A stretch of 64,000 nt of DNA from Bacteroidia bacterium. Its GTDB lineage: Bacteria; Bacteroidota; Bacteroidia; UKL13-3. The position numbers and the translations under genes are program-made. Positions 33,469-43,818 of this stretch are shown piece after piece. The notes below the pieces were generated by a model that was not told the DNA's origin, searched no databases, and saw only the letters and a program-made list of their open reading frames with translations. How positions within the stretch are numbered: the first letter of the stretch is position 1; every line of letters begins with the position of its first letter. Location of the stretch: positions 87,891-151,890 of the forward strand of contig JAKLJI010000004.1 of the NCBI GenBank assembly GCA_023151275.1, in the 5' to 3' direction.

Positions 33469-35232
33469 ATGCAAGACATTCTACCATTGAATGAAATGCT
33501 TGTTTCCGAACTAAGGGAACTTGCAAAAACATTAAGTATTTCTACTGAAGGGCTTTCCAAGAAAGACTTGATTCAGGCTATTCAAAAAACCAAAGGTAAT
33601 TCCGATGCTTCTGCTTCCGCAGAGGAATCGGGTAAGCGTAAACCTAGAGCAAGAACCAGCAAGGCAAAAGTTGCTGAAACAACTGCTCCACTTGTTGAAA
33701 ATCTTGTTTCAGAGCCAGTAGCAGAAGTGGCTGATAATTCAGTACCGGTAGTAGTTTCTGAATCTAAAGAGCCTGCATTGGCTGCTGCGGAAAACAGATC
33801 TCAAGGGGATACTCCTTCAGCACCAGCTCCAACTCCCCAGCAACCTTTTTCAAAAAACGACCGTTGGAGAGATAGGAATGATAGAAATAATCGCGGAGAA
33901 AGGAATGGTGATCGTTATGAACGTAATGAGCGCTACAATTCCAACGACCGCAACAATCAAGGTGATCGCAACAATCAAAACGAAAGAAACAACCCAGGTG
34001 AAAGGAATAACCAGGGCGAGCGGAATAATCAAAACGAAAGGAATAACCAAGGCGAGCGTAACGAAAGACCTGAACGTAACGACAATCGGGAGCGTCAATC
34101 GCAGCCTTATGTTGAATTAGAAAGTATCGTTAGCTCAGAAGGAGTTCTTGAAATGCTTCAAGAAGGCTATGGCTTTTTGAGGTCATCAGACTACAATTAT
34201 ATGCCTTCACCGGATGATGTTTATGTTTCTCCTTCTCAAGTAAAAATGTTTGGTTTGAAGGTTGGAGACACAGTAAAAGGAACGATTCGTCCGCCCAAAG
34301 AAGGGGAAAAATACTTTGCCTTGGTGAAAATTGAATCCATCAATGGCCGGCTTCCATCCGAGGTTCGAGACCGTGTTGCATTCGAGCATTTGACGCCTTT
34401 GTTCCCGGATGAAAAACTTCGCATTGCTGATAACTCCAGTTCATATTCAACCCGAATTATTGATTTAATTGCTCCAATTGGTAAAGGACAAAGGGGTTTA
34501 ATTGTTGCACAGCCCAAAACGGGTAAAACCATTTTGTTGAAGGATGTGGCCAACGCCATTGCCAAGAATCATCCGGAAGTCTATTTGTTAATTTTACTAA
34601 TTGATGAGCGTCCGGAAGAAGTTACCGATATGCAACGAAGTGTTCGTGCAGAAGTTGTAGCTTCAACTTTTGATGAGCCAGCTGAAAAGCACGTTAAATT
34701 GGCGAATATAGTTTTGGAAAAAGCAAAACGCTTGGTTGAAAGTGGTCATGACGTTGTGATTTTATTGGATTCAATTACACGTATGGCAAGAGCATTTAAT
34801 ACAGTTCAACCTGCATCCGGAAAAATTCTTTCGGGTGGTGTTGATGCCAATGCCCTGCATAAGCCCAAGCGTTTCTTTGGTGCAGCCCGTAAGATTGAAC
34901 ACGGAGGCTCTTTAACCATAATAGCAACTGCCTTAACTGAAACCGGTTCTAAAATGGATGAAGTTATTTTTGAAGAGTTCAAAGGAACCGGAAATATGGA
35001 GCTTCAATTGGATAGAAAATTAGCCAACAAGCGTGTTTTCCCTGCCATTGATATTGTTGCTTCAAGTACGCGCCGCGAAGATTTGTTATTGGATAAAACC
35101 ACTTTGCAGCGCATTTGGGTGTTGAGAAATCACCTTTCGGATATGAATCCGGAGGAGGCTATGGACTTGGTATTGAAAAACATGCGTGGAACCCGCACCA
35201 ATGAAGAGTTTCTGGCTTCAATGAACGGATAA
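33469..35232 (+). CDS. rho: Transcription termination factor Rho with a long disordered insert
   Basis: 587 residues against about 420 in E. coli. The N-terminal Rho_N domain ([20 protein letters not shown]) is followed by roughly 160 disordered residues: first acidic and Ala-rich, then an Arg/Asn/Glu-rich tract built of [12 protein letters not shown] repeats (about 125-210). The RNA-binding domain then follows ([34 protein letters not shown]) and the ATPase with P-loop [23 protein letters not shown] and [13 protein letters not shown]. Such inserts are known in Bacteroidota Rho and can drive condensates. The gene ends at a strong terminator shared with convergent uspA. Confidence 0.96.
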   Translation: MQDILPLNEMLVSELRELAKTLSISTEGLSKKDLIQAIQKTKGNSDASASAEESGKRKPRARTSKAKVAETTAPLVENLVSEPVAEVADNSVPVVVSESKEPALAAAENRSQGDTPSAPAPTPQQPFSKNDRWRDRNDRNNRGERNGDRYERNERYNSNDRNNQGDRNNQNERNNPGERNNQGERNNQNERNNQGERNERPERNDNRERQSQPYVELESIVSSEGVLEMLQEGYGFLRSSDYNYMPSPDDVYVSPSQVKMFGLKVGDTVKGTIRPPKEGEKYFALVKIESINGRLPSEVRDRVAFEHLTPLFPDEKLRIADNSSSYSTRIIDLIAPIGKGQRGLIVAQPKTGKTILLKDVANAIAKNHPEVYLLILLIDERPEEVTDMQRSVRAEVVASTFDEPAEKHVKLANIVLEKAKRLVESGHDVVILLDSITRMARAFNTVQPASGKILSGGVDANALHKPKRFFGAARKIEHGGSLTIIATALTETGSKMDEVIFEEFKGTGNMELQLDRKLANKRVFPAIDIVASSTRREDLLLDKTTLQRIWVLRNHLSDMNPEEAMDLVLKNMRGTRTNEEFLASMNG

Positions 35233-35250
35233 GAAATTTGTTTTTACAAA

Positions 35251-35290
35251 AGAAAGGCGGCCAAACTTTGTTTGGCCGCCTTTCTTTTAT
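35251..35290. terminator. Bidirectional terminator between rho and the UspA gene
   Basis: AGAAAGGCGGCCAAAC-TTT-GTTTGGCCGCCTTTCT followed by TTTTAT, with A-rich sequence on the other flank (ACAAAAG). The right arm overlaps the last codons of the convergent UspA gene. Confidence 0.9.
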
Positions 35291-36123
35291 TTCTGCAATT
35301 GGTCTTTTACCAAAATCAGCAGTGGAACATGGGTATGATAGGCCATCTTTTTGCTCATGGATCGGTGGAACAAACGGTCGAAAAAGCTTCTGTTGTGTTT
35401 GGCCATCACCAACAAATCAGCCTTTACCCCATCTACGTATTCATTAATAGAGGCAATAATTTCCCCTTTTTCCAATTCAATAAACTGCAATTGCGGGTAA
35501 CTAATTTCTGATTTGTTGCGTTTAAAGAAGTTATTTTCTGCCTTGAAATACTTGTCGTTTTCAGACTTTACATGGATTACATCCAGCGGACAATCAAATA
35601 ATTCGGCAAAGTAGACCAAGCGACGTAAAACATAAGTTTCGGGCTCATTGTAATCGGATGCATAAACAATACGGCCTGGGTCTTTGTAAACGCAAGAGGG
35701 TGGAATAACTAAAACAGGAACTTCTGTTTTTGCAACCACCGATGCGGCATTGCTCCCAACCAAAATTTCACTGATTCCCGAACTTCCGGTAGTTCCCATT
35801 AGAATTAAATCAGCATTTTCAGTATGTGCGTAATGGCAAATCTCATCTGCTACAAAACCATAATGGCTACTTAGTGTAAAATTTACACTTTTTTCTTTTA
35901 GCTTTTTGCCCAGCCTTTCAAAATTTTCTGCGGTGAAATCTTCCTGCTCTTTTACAAACATCTGGTAGCTTTCGGCAGGCATACTTGCATCAACCAAAGC
36001 CACCTGATTGATGTGAAGGAGGTGAATAGATGCTTTGGTTTTCTGAGCAAAACCAATCGCGTAATCCATAGCATTTTCCGCGGCTTGCGAGAAATCGGTT
36101 GGTACTAGAATTTTGCTGATCAT
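35287..36123 (-). CDS. Universal stress protein, two UspA domains
   Basis: 278 residues with two tandem Usp folds. The first begins ISKILVPTDFSQAAENAMDYA and ends with the ATP-type loop MGTTGSSGISEILVGSNAASVV; the second (about 150-275) is more divergent (IVYASDYNEPETYVLRRLVYFAELFDCPLDVIHV ... VMAKHNRSFFDRLFHRSMSKKMAYHTHVPLLIL). Tandem Usp proteins are cytoplasmic stress proteins. The last codons overlap the rho terminator. The ATG MISKILVPTD is the obvious start. Confidence 0.9.
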   Translation of the reverse strand: MISKILVPTDFSQAAENAMDYAIGFAQKTKASIHLLHINQVALVDASMPAESYQMFVKEQEDFTAENFERLGKKLKEKSVNFTLSSHYGFVADEICHYAHTENADLILMGTTGSSGISEILVGSNAASVVAKTEVPVLVIPPSCVYKDPGRIVYASDYNEPETYVLRRLVYFAELFDCPLDVIHVKSENDKYFKAENNFFKRNKSEISYPQLQFIELEKGEIIASINEYVDGVKADLLVMAKHNRSFFDRLFHRSMSKKMAYHTHVPLLILVKDQLQK

Positions 36124-36317
36124 GATGTTTTTTGTTTAGGGTTGAGGTTCAAAAATCGTGGGTTTGTGTAAAGCAATTGTAAATGACTTTACAGGTATAA
36201 AGGTCACCATACAAGCACTTGTTTCCAATGAGATTTGTCAGTACTCTATCAATTGTTAGATAACCCGGGTTCTTGCAATTTGTTGGAGAATCCATTTACT
36301 TGAACAAAATTTTTACT

Positions 36318-37973
36318 ATGAGTAGCGGGAAACAGCAATCGCAATTGTACACCCTTGCAGTGGTTTTCTTTTTCTGGGGTTTTATTGCAGCATCCAACGG
36401 AGTTTTTATCCCTTTTTGCAAAGAACGGTTTGGCTTAGACCAGTTCCAGAGCCAACTTATTGATTTCGCTTTTTATGGGGCTTATTATATTGGAGCTCTT
36501 GCCTTGTTTTTATTCAGTGCGGCTTCACATCGCGATATGCTGAATCATTGGGGCTTTAAAAAGGGAATTATTTATGGGTTATTGATAAGCGCACTAGGCG
36601 CCGGGCTAATGATTGCCGCAGTAACTGCCGGAGCTTATTTGTTTATTCTGGCTGCATTTTTCATTTTGGCACTTGGCTTTTCACTTCAACAAACTGCGGC
36701 ACAACCTTTCGTTGCCTCTTTGGGTGACCCGCATACTGCATCAAACCGACTTAACCTTACAGGTGGTGTGAATTCTTTGGGCACGGCACTCGGTCCCATT
36801 GTGGTTTCTTTGGCCATTTTCGGAACCATTGTTAGCGGTGACCAACTGAGTGAAATCATCAAAACGGTTTCACTTACCAAAATGGAATACCTTTATGTAT
36901 TTGTGGGTGTTCTTTTTCTGGCTGCTGCGTCTTTGTTTGGTTTTTCAAAAAGCTTGTCAGATGGTAAAGCCGACGACCATTTTGAGCCAGCACCCAAAGC
37001 AACGCGCATGTTGATAATCATTACCTTGTCATTGGTTGCTGTATTCACCTATTTATTCCTTCGTTATAAAGACCCTGAATTTATTGAACAGGTAATTAAT
37101 CAACATCAAAAAGACATTTCTGGGTTGGGACTTTCGTTCCTGGCCTTGTTGGTGATTGTTATCGGTCTTCTGTTTTCAAATCAAACCGCACAGAAAAATC
37201 CTGAAGGCTGGGGTGCACTTCGCTATCCGCAATTGGTTCTGGGGATGTTAGCTATATTTACTTATGTAGGTGTTGAAGTTACCATTCAAAGCAATTTGGG
37301 TGAATTGTTGAAACATCCGGAGTTTGGCGGAATTCAAGGTAGTGCATTGGCTCCCTACATTTCTATGTATTGGGGAAGTTTAATGATAGGTCGTTGGACT
37401 GGCGCCATCGGGGTTTTCAATCCATCAGCCAGTTTGAGAACCATTTTGTTGGTTGTGGTTCCCTATGTTGCTTTTGGAGTAGTACTTGCGGTGAATGCAC
37501 TTTCCGGGCATGATATGACCCCACTTTTAATGTATGCTGTGGTTGTTGCATTGCAAATAGGTGCCTTTTTCTTAGGTAAAGACAAACCAGCACAAACCTT
37601 AATGGTGTTTGGTCTTTTTGGAATGATTGGCATGCTAATTGGCTTGTTTACTGCGGGTACGCTCTCAACTTATGCCTTCCTAAGTGGAGGTCTTGCCTGT
37701 TCAATTATGTGGCCTAGTATCTTCGCATTATCCATTCAAGGACTTGGCAAATACACTTCGCAAGGTTCGGCCTTTTTAATCATGATGATTTTGGGGGGAG
37801 GTATTATTCCTCCAATTCAAGGTAAATTGGCTGATATCATTGGAATTCATCAATCCTATATTATTCCTGTTCTTTGTTTTGCTTACCTCAGCTTTTTTGC
37901 GGTTCGTGCAAGACAAGTGCTCGCAAAACAAGGCATTAATGTAGATGAGTTGGAGGCCGGGGGAGGTCACTAG
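36318..37973 (+). CDS. FucP/GluP-type MFS sugar transporter
   Basis: 551 residues from the ATG at 36318 ([41 protein letters not shown]); the track's longer version adds 15 unsupported residues. Twelve or more membrane helices, with the fucose:proton symporter pattern (N-terminal FFFWGF, the [37 protein letters not shown] segment, [11 protein letters not shown] in the second half). Family members import fucose, glucose/galactose or related sugars with protons. An inserted loop between halves (about 220-290) makes it longer than E. coli FucP (438). It is followed by a terminator and the oldest MITE copy. Confidence 0.88.
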   Translation: MSSGKQQSQLYTLAVVFFFWGFIAASNGVFIPFCKERFGLDQFQSQLIDFAFYGAYYIGALALFLFSAASHRDMLNHWGFKKGIIYGLLISALGAGLMIAAVTAGAYLFILAAFFILALGFSLQQTAAQPFVASLGDPHTASNRLNLTGGVNSLGTALGPIVVSLAIFGTIVSGDQLSEIIKTVSLTKMEYLYVFVGVLFLAAASLFGFSKSLSDGKADDHFEPAPKATRMLIIITLSLVAVFTYLFLRYKDPEFIEQVINQHQKDISGLGLSFLALLVIVIGLLFSNQTAQKNPEGWGALRYPQLVLGMLAIFTYVGVEVTIQSNLGELLKHPEFGGIQGSALAPYISMYWGSLMIGRWTGAIGVFNPSASLRTILLVVVPYVAFGVVLAVNALSGHDMTPLLMYAVVVALQIGAFFLGKDKPAQTLMVFGLFGMIGMLIGLFTAGTLSTYAFLSGGLACSIMWPSIFALSIQGLGKYTSQGSAFLIMMILGGGIIPPIQGKLADIIGIHQSYIIPVLCFAYLSFFAVRARQVLAKQGINVDELEAGGGH

Positions 37974-37990
37974 TTCATTTAAATATTCGG

Positions 37991-38025
37991 AAAGCGGAAT
38001 GGAGAAATCTGTTCCGCTTTTTTTT
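37991..38025 (+). terminator. Terminator of the sugar transporter gene
   Basis: AAAGCGGAA pairs with TTCCGCTTT across a 12-base loop, followed by five more T. The degenerate MITE copy begins about 24 bases downstream. Confidence 0.85.
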
Positions 38026-38048
38026 GAATAGGAGCTATCCAGATTCAA

Positions 38049-38213
38049 CCCAAATTATGGATTTGAACTTCGTTATGAGGGCAAAAAGCCTAGGAAATTC
38101 ATTATTTACGAGCAAGGTATAATTCATCGTAATGGTGCGTAAGGGAAGTTGAATTTACGCCCAATTTCGAAGGTATATTGTTTAGGAATACATGCTTTTT
38201 CGCCTATTCCGGT
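38049..38213 (-). mobile_element. MITE copy 1 (degenerate)
   Basis: About 165 bases alignable along the whole length with the MITE at 48885-49051 (same orientation), for example TTGAACTTCGTTATGAGGGC, ACGAGCAAGG and TTTACGCCCAATTTC, but with many substitutions. The inverted ends are eroded and no target duplication is evident. It is the oldest of the three copies. Confidence 0.75.
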
Positions 38214-38301
38214 TTGACTTGAAGAGGATTTTAATCGAATTTAAACCACAATTGTTTGCATTTATTTGGGAATCAATTCAATCCTTTGTATGCTTGATGC
38301 A

Positions 38302-38802
38302 ATGAAACTCAGACTTTTTTTTGTTTTGGCAAGTTTGATCGTCTTTTGGGGAGGCATATCCACCTGCCAGGCCCAGGCTGAGAAGCATGTTTTTCAGTTT
38401 TCAGACCGAAAGCAACACCGCATCGAAGTTATCAGTGATTCTTTGGAGCAGCATTTGAAAGTGCGTTTTACCCACAGGGGAAGGCTTATGTTTCAAGAAC
38501 CAGTGAATGATTCAGTTTCATTGGATTCGCTTCATTATTCCTATTACATGCGACCAGGTGGGAAGTTGAATGAAGGACTCGATTTGAATTACCTTTCGTT
38601 TTGGCACGAGGGATTGCTCGTAGTTTTGTACGATGAGTGGAGCGCATTTGAATCGGCCCATTATTGCGGTGTTCGATTTTTTGATGCCCGTATGGAGAAG
38701 AAGGAAGAATGGTCGGCAGATCGAAAAACCATTAAAGGTAGCCTAATTAATTTAAGAGACTGGGATGGCCTCTCGAGAATCGACAGGCTGTTTATGGATT
38801 GA
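38302..38802 (+). CDS. Hypothetical secreted protein
   Basis: 166 residues from the ATG at 38302 (MKLRLFFVLASLIVFWGGISTCQAQA), which gives a clean signal peptide; the track start adds 12 residues. The mature part (FQFSDRKQHRIEVISDSLEQHLKVRFTHRGRLMFQEP...) belongs to no family I recognise. It is monocistronic. Confidence 0.6.
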   Translation: MKLRLFFVLASLIVFWGGISTCQAQAEKHVFQFSDRKQHRIEVISDSLEQHLKVRFTHRGRLMFQEPVNDSVSLDSLHYSYYMRPGGKLNEGLDLNYLSFWHEGLLVVLYDEWSAFESAHYCGVRFFDARMEKKEEWSADRKTIKGSLINLRDWDGLSRIDRLFMD

Positions 38803-38924
38803 TTCAATCCCGATTTTACTTAATAGTTTTAGATAATTCATCAAACTACTTGACTAGTACTTGAAAGCTTTGTATCATTGCTATTATTTATAATTAGTCT
38901 AAATAAAAATAAAATAATCAGATT

Positions 38925-39257
38925 ATGAGTGAGATGAGAAATTTTGTAGCCATTAACTACCTGGAGTGCAGTCCCGATTATGTAGGCAGATTTGAGGAAT
39001 TGTTTGGTACCCGAGCGCATGCCATCGACCGAATTCCTGGATTTATTCGCATGGAAGTTTTGAAACCCAAAGCTGATGGAACCTATTTGGTGGTGAGCCA
39101 TTGGGAAAACGAAGATGCATTTAAATCGTGGACCAGTTCACCTGAATTTTTGGAAGGACACAAACGTGGTTTTGCCGATTTGCAAAAGGCAAAAGAAGAG
39201 GGTCGTGAAGCTCCTATGAAATCAAGTTTTAAAACCTACGAAGTACTTGCCAATTGA
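38925..39257 (+). CDS. ABM-domain monooxygenase (HmoA/IsdG-like)
   Basis: 110 residues of the dimeric alpha+beta barrel type: FVAINYLECSPDYVGRFEELFGTRAHAIDRIPGFIRMEVLKPKADGTYLVVSHWENEDAFKSWTSSPEFLEGHKRG. This pattern is that of antibiotic biosynthesis monooxygenase domain proteins close to HmoA/IsdG haem-degrading enzymes; the His in TRAHAI is a candidate haem ligand. Haem degradation is plausible but not established from sequence. A tiny membrane-protein ORF follows after two bases. Confidence 0.75.
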   Translation: MSEMRNFVAINYLECSPDYVGRFEELFGTRAHAIDRIPGFIRMEVLKPKADGTYLVVSHWENEDAFKSWTSSPEFLEGHKRGFADLQKAKEEGREAPMKSSFKTYEVLAN

Positions 39258-39259
39258 TA

Positions 39260-39376
39260 TGAAAATGAAGGTTTGGAATGCAAGCCGGCTCAAGCAAGTG
39301 GGACTTATCGGTTTTTTGTTTTTCTTGATTAAAGGTCTGGTATGGGTGGCATTGGCTGTTTGGGCCATTTGGTAAT
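39260..39376 (+). CDS. Possible 38-residue single-span membrane peptide
   Basis: A short ORF below the track cut-off starts two bases after the ABM gene stop: a basic N-terminus (MKMKVWNASRLKQ) followed by one hydrophobic helix (VGLIGFLFFLIKGLVWVALAVWAIW) and a stop. Tight spacing and positive-inside topology support it as real, but there is no homology evidence. Confidence 0.4.
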
Positions 39377-39446
39377 ATTTTCGAAAAGCAATCACAATTA
39401 AGAGTTCAATTTCAGTAAAGCCGGCTTTGACTTGTATTTTCGCAGC

Positions 39447-40130
39447 ATGGAACGAAATCCTTTTCTTGAACAATTGCTAAGCAGGTATCCCGAGCATCAG
39501 GGTTTCTGGCTGGATGAGGGTAAGTTAGGAAGGGATAAGGAAGCGTTCTTATGCAGGGTTTTAAGCTTGTTTGAAAATCCGGAATTATTCGCTCCTGAAG
39601 ATTTCAGCTCTTTTCAACCCGAATTGTTGGTTGATTACATTCGGAAAACGCATCAAATGTATTTGAGCAAGCGCATTCCAGAGATGGAACAACAATTGCT
39701 GCTGTTAAAATACGATGCCGAAACCAGTGCTTTTTATGCACTTTTTCAACTGTTTAAAGTAGCTTTTTATAAGCATATTACCGCGGAGGAAACCCAGTTT
39801 TTGCCGTATTTAGATAGATTGGTGCAAGCCGGTAAAGAGAGTAGGGGACTTTCTTCCTTTTTGTTGCAGGAAAATTCTTTTCGCATGGCTGATTTTGTAC
39901 ACCACGACCAAGCAGAGAATCCCTTGTGCCGTCTGGTGAAAGACTGGAATGCTTTGTCGGATACCAAGCTGAATGAAAGTCCAGGTCGAATTCTTACCCT
40001 GCAATTGGAAATGTTTGAGAAGGACCTTCATGTTCACGACCTCATTGAAGATAAAGTCCTTATTCCTCTGGCCTGTGATTTAGAGGATGCAATCACCCAT
40101 AGATTGACTTTATTGTCAGATTTTAATTGA
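39447..40130 (+). CDS. Hemerythrin-like di-iron protein
   Basis: 227 residues from the ATG at 39447 (MERNPFLEQLLSRYPEHQGFW). The His/Glu pattern fits a hemerythrin-type four-helix bundle similar to RIC/ScdA/YtfE C-terminal domains: YIRKTHQMYLSKRIPEME (near 70), FYKHITAEETQFLPYL (HxxxE, near 110), FVHHDQAE (near 150) and DLHVHDLIEDKVLIPLA (HxxxxE, near 200). RIC proteins repair iron-sulphur clusters damaged by nitric oxide. The N-terminal ScdA Cys motif is missing, so an oxygen or NO sensing or storage role is also possible. Confidence 0.75.
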   Translation: MERNPFLEQLLSRYPEHQGFWLDEGKLGRDKEAFLCRVLSLFENPELFAPEDFSSFQPELLVDYIRKTHQMYLSKRIPEMEQQLLLLKYDAETSAFYALFQLFKVAFYKHITAEETQFLPYLDRLVQAGKESRGLSSFLLQENSFRMADFVHHDQAENPLCRLVKDWNALSDTKLNESPGRILTLQLEMFEKDLHVHDLIEDKVLIPLACDLEDAITHRLTLLSDFN

Positions 40131-40133
40131 TAT

Positions 40134-40170
40134 AAAAAGCGGTTTGAATTCATATCCAAACCGCTTTTTT
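40134..40170. terminator. Bidirectional terminator
   Basis: AAAAAGCGGTTTG pairs with CAAACCGCTTTTT across a 10-base loop, with a T-run on one strand and an A-run on the other. It serves the hemerythrin-like gene and probably once also the convergent PNGase-like gene, from which a MITE now separates it. Confidence 0.9.
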
Positions 40171-40178
40171 ATGTTTAT

Positions 40179-40345
40179 CCCGGAATACGCATTTGACCAT
40201 CTATTACTGTCCAAATTGCCTGTGAAATTGGGCGTAAACTCAGTTTCCCTCCCTCACCATAACGGTGCATTATGCCTTGCTCGTGAAACTGCCAATTTCT
40301 TTGGCCTTTTGGCCCTCATGACCAAGTTCAAATGCATAATCCGGG
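40179..40345 (+). mobile_element. MITE copy 2, 167 bp, with 5-bp target duplication
   Basis: Ends CCCGGAATACGCATTTGA and TCAAATGCATAATCCGGG are 18-bp imperfect inverted repeats. The element is flanked by the direct duplication TTTAT (40174-40178 and 40346-40350). It is about 96% identical (7 differences in 167) to copy 3, in the opposite orientation. It has inserted between the terminator at 40134-40170 and the stop codon of the PNGase-like gene; the stop codon lies inside the right-hand target duplication. Confidence 0.9.
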
Positions 40346-40346
40346 T

Positions 40347-43300
40347 TTATTCTTTTATAATTTTTCGACTTAGTTTTTTACCGTCTTTATTTACAGTTAT
40401 TAGGTAAACTCCTGGTGCAAATTGGCTGAAATCTAAATTTAGCTGCTCACTTAAGGCTGATTTTGAAATCTCCATTTGTCTGCCCCAAATATCGAAAACG
40501 GCCACCTGATTGCTTAATACGCCCGGAAAGTCGAGTGTGAGTTGGTCTTTAACCGGATTTGGGAACACAGAAAAAGTCTCTTCTTCTAGTTCATCTTTGC
40601 CAAGCGCCCAGTTTGTAGTGAAACTGTACTCAAACTGGTCCCACTTGAATTGCGAATGCGCATAAAACCTGTTCCTTGTGAACTGTTGGCCCACCAGGAT
40701 AAACCATCAAGTCCGGTGTCCTCAACTATAATTTTATAGCATCCACCTAAATTGTATTCAAAGCTGTGCAATGTGCTTGCCTGACTAAAGCCCTGGAAAT
40801 CGATTTGTTTTCCGTTTTCATCCAAAATACGGAAGGAGTTCTCGTTCGGATTGCGGTTGGTATAAAACTCAAGTTTGAAAACAGATGGCAAAATTTCAGG
40901 CTTGTTGAATGGACTGATGAATCGATTGTTAAGCGTGTAGTCATCAACCTTACCATTCACCAATTTTAACTCAGCAAAAAACTGATTTCCCGAAGCCAGC
41001 ATGCCTTGGTTGTAAAGATTGCCAAGAGGAAGTTGAATGGTTACAGTTTGCATGGGCATGAGCGTTCCATTCCAGGTATAGCTTTGCTTTTGTTGATTGG
41101 AATTTATCCAATAGCTTATTTCAATCGAATTTATTGTTCCTGAACCACTATTTTGAACCACCACCTCTGGTTGTGCACAAATTGGATTGCTTCGGCCATA
41201 CAGAATTTTATCACTTGGTTTAATCACTTCCAGAATTCGTGCGTCGTTGCTGAAGTTAAAATCACCATAACTTACCAATTGATGAGCTACCACGTAATTG
41301 TAAGCGCCACCTTCTTTTGGTGGAACTGAAGCCTCATAATCAATTGTAACCGGTTGGCCTGGAGTTAACAAAGGGGTGAGGTCATTTTCTTTTAGCAAAG
41401 AAGCTTCTCCCGGACACCAGCCTTCACGGTCGTAAAGCCAGGTACCTCCTTGAGGAAATACCGGGTTGTAGGAGCAATCACGGGTAATCGACCAGGTGTA
41501 ATCAACTGTGCCACCATCTATATTTAGCATGTGGTCAACCTGGCCACCATTTGCCTTAAACTCACCTTCAGCGCCATGTCCGGTAATGGTTGAACGCATT
41601 TTGAAAGTTTTGGCATCTGCTCTCAGTGGAACCTGAACCGGTGCATAACGACTGTTGTTGTTGATTGAAGTTAGGGACGCGTTGCCTGCTCGTGGTGTGC
41701 CTTGCCAAATTTGATTAAATTCAAGAACCGGACGAACCGGAGTTCCTACAATAAACCAGAATTCAACGTCATTTTGTTCTTGATTTTGTCCCCCCAAGGT
41801 CATTAAAATTCGTTTGTCTCCTTTTAAAATGGGTGCAAAATCCGTAACATCAAAATACCAGGTTTTTCCTTCAGGTCCTAAATTCAAACCAATACCATAA
41901 GGGGTAACAAACGACATAATTTCATTGTACCAAGGAAATCTGCGTTTGAAGTTTAGGTTACTTTGAATCAAAGAATCAGCATCTAAAACGGCAATAGAAT
42001 CAGCAATTTTCCAGCTATTGCCAAATTCTGTGTAAATCCGTGAAGGAAATGCGGCATAAACCCAATCGGTTTTTACCACGCTAATTTCATCGGAGGCTAG
42101 CGGAGTTTGTCCTTGTTTGGATATCACAGCATTTTCAATCACCTGGGTTAATGGCCGGATAACAGAATCGGTTATGAGCGTATCAATCACCTGAACTTGA
42201 GCCACTGTTCTTCCGAAACTCATTTCTGGCCGTATTTCAGCATTCATAAAACCAGAAACCAAGTTTTCACCACGCTCTGCTGTCCATTGGAGCTTGTTGC
42301 CTATCACCCATTTTCCATGTGCATATTCAAAAACCGAATCGCTTTTACCTTCATTGAATTTATAATAGCTCACAAGACCATCCGAAAAATCAGCATTCTC
42401 GCCAACCAATGAGGTTGAAATTACCGAATCGGGGAAGCTTTTGTTCCAAATACCCAAACTTCTGATTCTTCCTTTGTAGTTATTTCCTAAGTTTTGGTCT
42501 TTACCCAGCATAAGATTTAAGAGGTTTAAGGGCTTTGTTTTTCCGGTTCCGGAATGCCACAGTTTTCCATTCAGAAAAATCTTCATGATTCCGGTTTGGC
42601 TGTTCTTGGTGAAAACCCAATGGTTCCATTGACCACCTTGCTCAGAAGCACTCGCAATTTTATTAATTCTGTCGTAGGAACCAGCCGAAAATCCGGCATC
42701 AAAATACACATTGTTGCTGCTGTGCGGTAGGTGAATATTGAGGTGACGGTTTCCGGGGTTTGCATCATAGCCATACAGTATGGTTGTAGAAATGGGCATT
42801 TGCTCCTCATTTCCTCTTACCCAAAAACTGATAGTTAGCTCATTTCTGATGCTCGAAAAGTCGGTTGTGTCGAGGCGAATATGCGCGTTATTGGATAAGT
42901 CGAGGCTGAAAGGAGAATCAGAAAAAAGTCCCGAACCCAAAGCAAGACTTCCTCTTTTTACCTGAAGGATTGCAGGGGTTGAAGGATTGTTCCAGCTTAG
43001 GTCTATCACCAAGTTGGAAAGGCCATCCCAAGTATATCCATTTAGAAAATTTATGCGATTTAATCCCTGAGCAAAAGCAAATGGACCATTAAAAACCGTG
43101 ATTAAACTGTCGTTAACCAAAGAATTGCGTGGGATGCTGCTGAGCTTAGTGGATAGAATGGAAACTTTAAGGTTTGAAAGTGAAACAGTTCCTTGGTTGA
43201 TATTCAAGCTTAGGTTGTTGAGCGGACCAGCAGAAAAGCCTGCACTTCGCAATTCGGCGGCGCCAATCAATACTTGAAAACGGCCGGAATGTTGCTGAAA

Positions 43301-43783
43301 GTTAATGTCGATAGAGCCATTTCCCGGGTTAACAATGGCCTGGGTATCTGATTCAATTCCTAGTACCGTTATTTTTTTTCCAAGCCTTTGGTAATAATCA
43401 ACTACAGGTTTTGTTGAGTACAAGAACTTTTGGCCGGCGAAATTACTGATTTGGTAACGGGCTTGGGTTGCTGAAACTTCTTCTATTTTGGAAGAATCTA
43501 CAATGTAGGTATTGCAAGAGTAATCCCATTCGCCGCATCCCAGATTTCGGTTTTCGGAATTGGACACCAATCCGTTTTTGCAGCGCATGTTGTAGCGCAT
43601 GATTATTTTCTCAAAACTGAGGTTTGAAGAAGGGAATCGGGCTACGGTATCTCTCGTATTACTGCCGTAATGAAAGGTTCTTACGCGAATGGTATCGCCC
43701 GGATTTTGTGCGAAAACAGAAGCTGAAATTCCGAACACTAGAAAAATAGCTGCAAAACAGCCCCTTAATTGCGAATACTGCAT
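40347..43783 (-). CDS. PNGase F-like T9SS-sorted protein, frameshifted near the 3' end
   Basis: About 1145 residues if the frame is repaired. The signal peptide (MQYSQLRGCFAAIFLVFGISASVFAQ) is followed by an N-terminal beta region containing CGEWDYSCNTYI, a LamG/concanavalin-like domain (about 290-480, ELTISFWVRG ... HWVFTKNSQTGIMKIFLNGKLWHSG) and a PNGase F C-domain-like region (about 700-850, ITGHGAEGEF ... MLNIDGGT ... GGTWLYDREGWCPGE). At 40640-40642 one base appears lost from a G-run; restoring it joins FMRIRNSSG to FEYSFTTNWALGKDELEEETFSVFPNPVKDQLTL, the T9SS sorting domain ending in KIIKE. PNGase F removes N-glycans from glycoproteins. The SBBP protein gene lies 35 bases upstream. Confidence 0.75.
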
Positions 43784-43818
43784 GGGCGAAAAGATAAGAA
43801 ATTGACTTTTGTAGATTT

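Noticed and set aside
40144-40407. Plus-strand 87-residue ORF that shares a long conserved peptide with the ORF at 48814-49128
   Set aside because: The similarity is due to both ORFs crossing copies of the same 167-bp inverted-repeat element; the frames start in flanking sequence, and the conservation is at DNA level.
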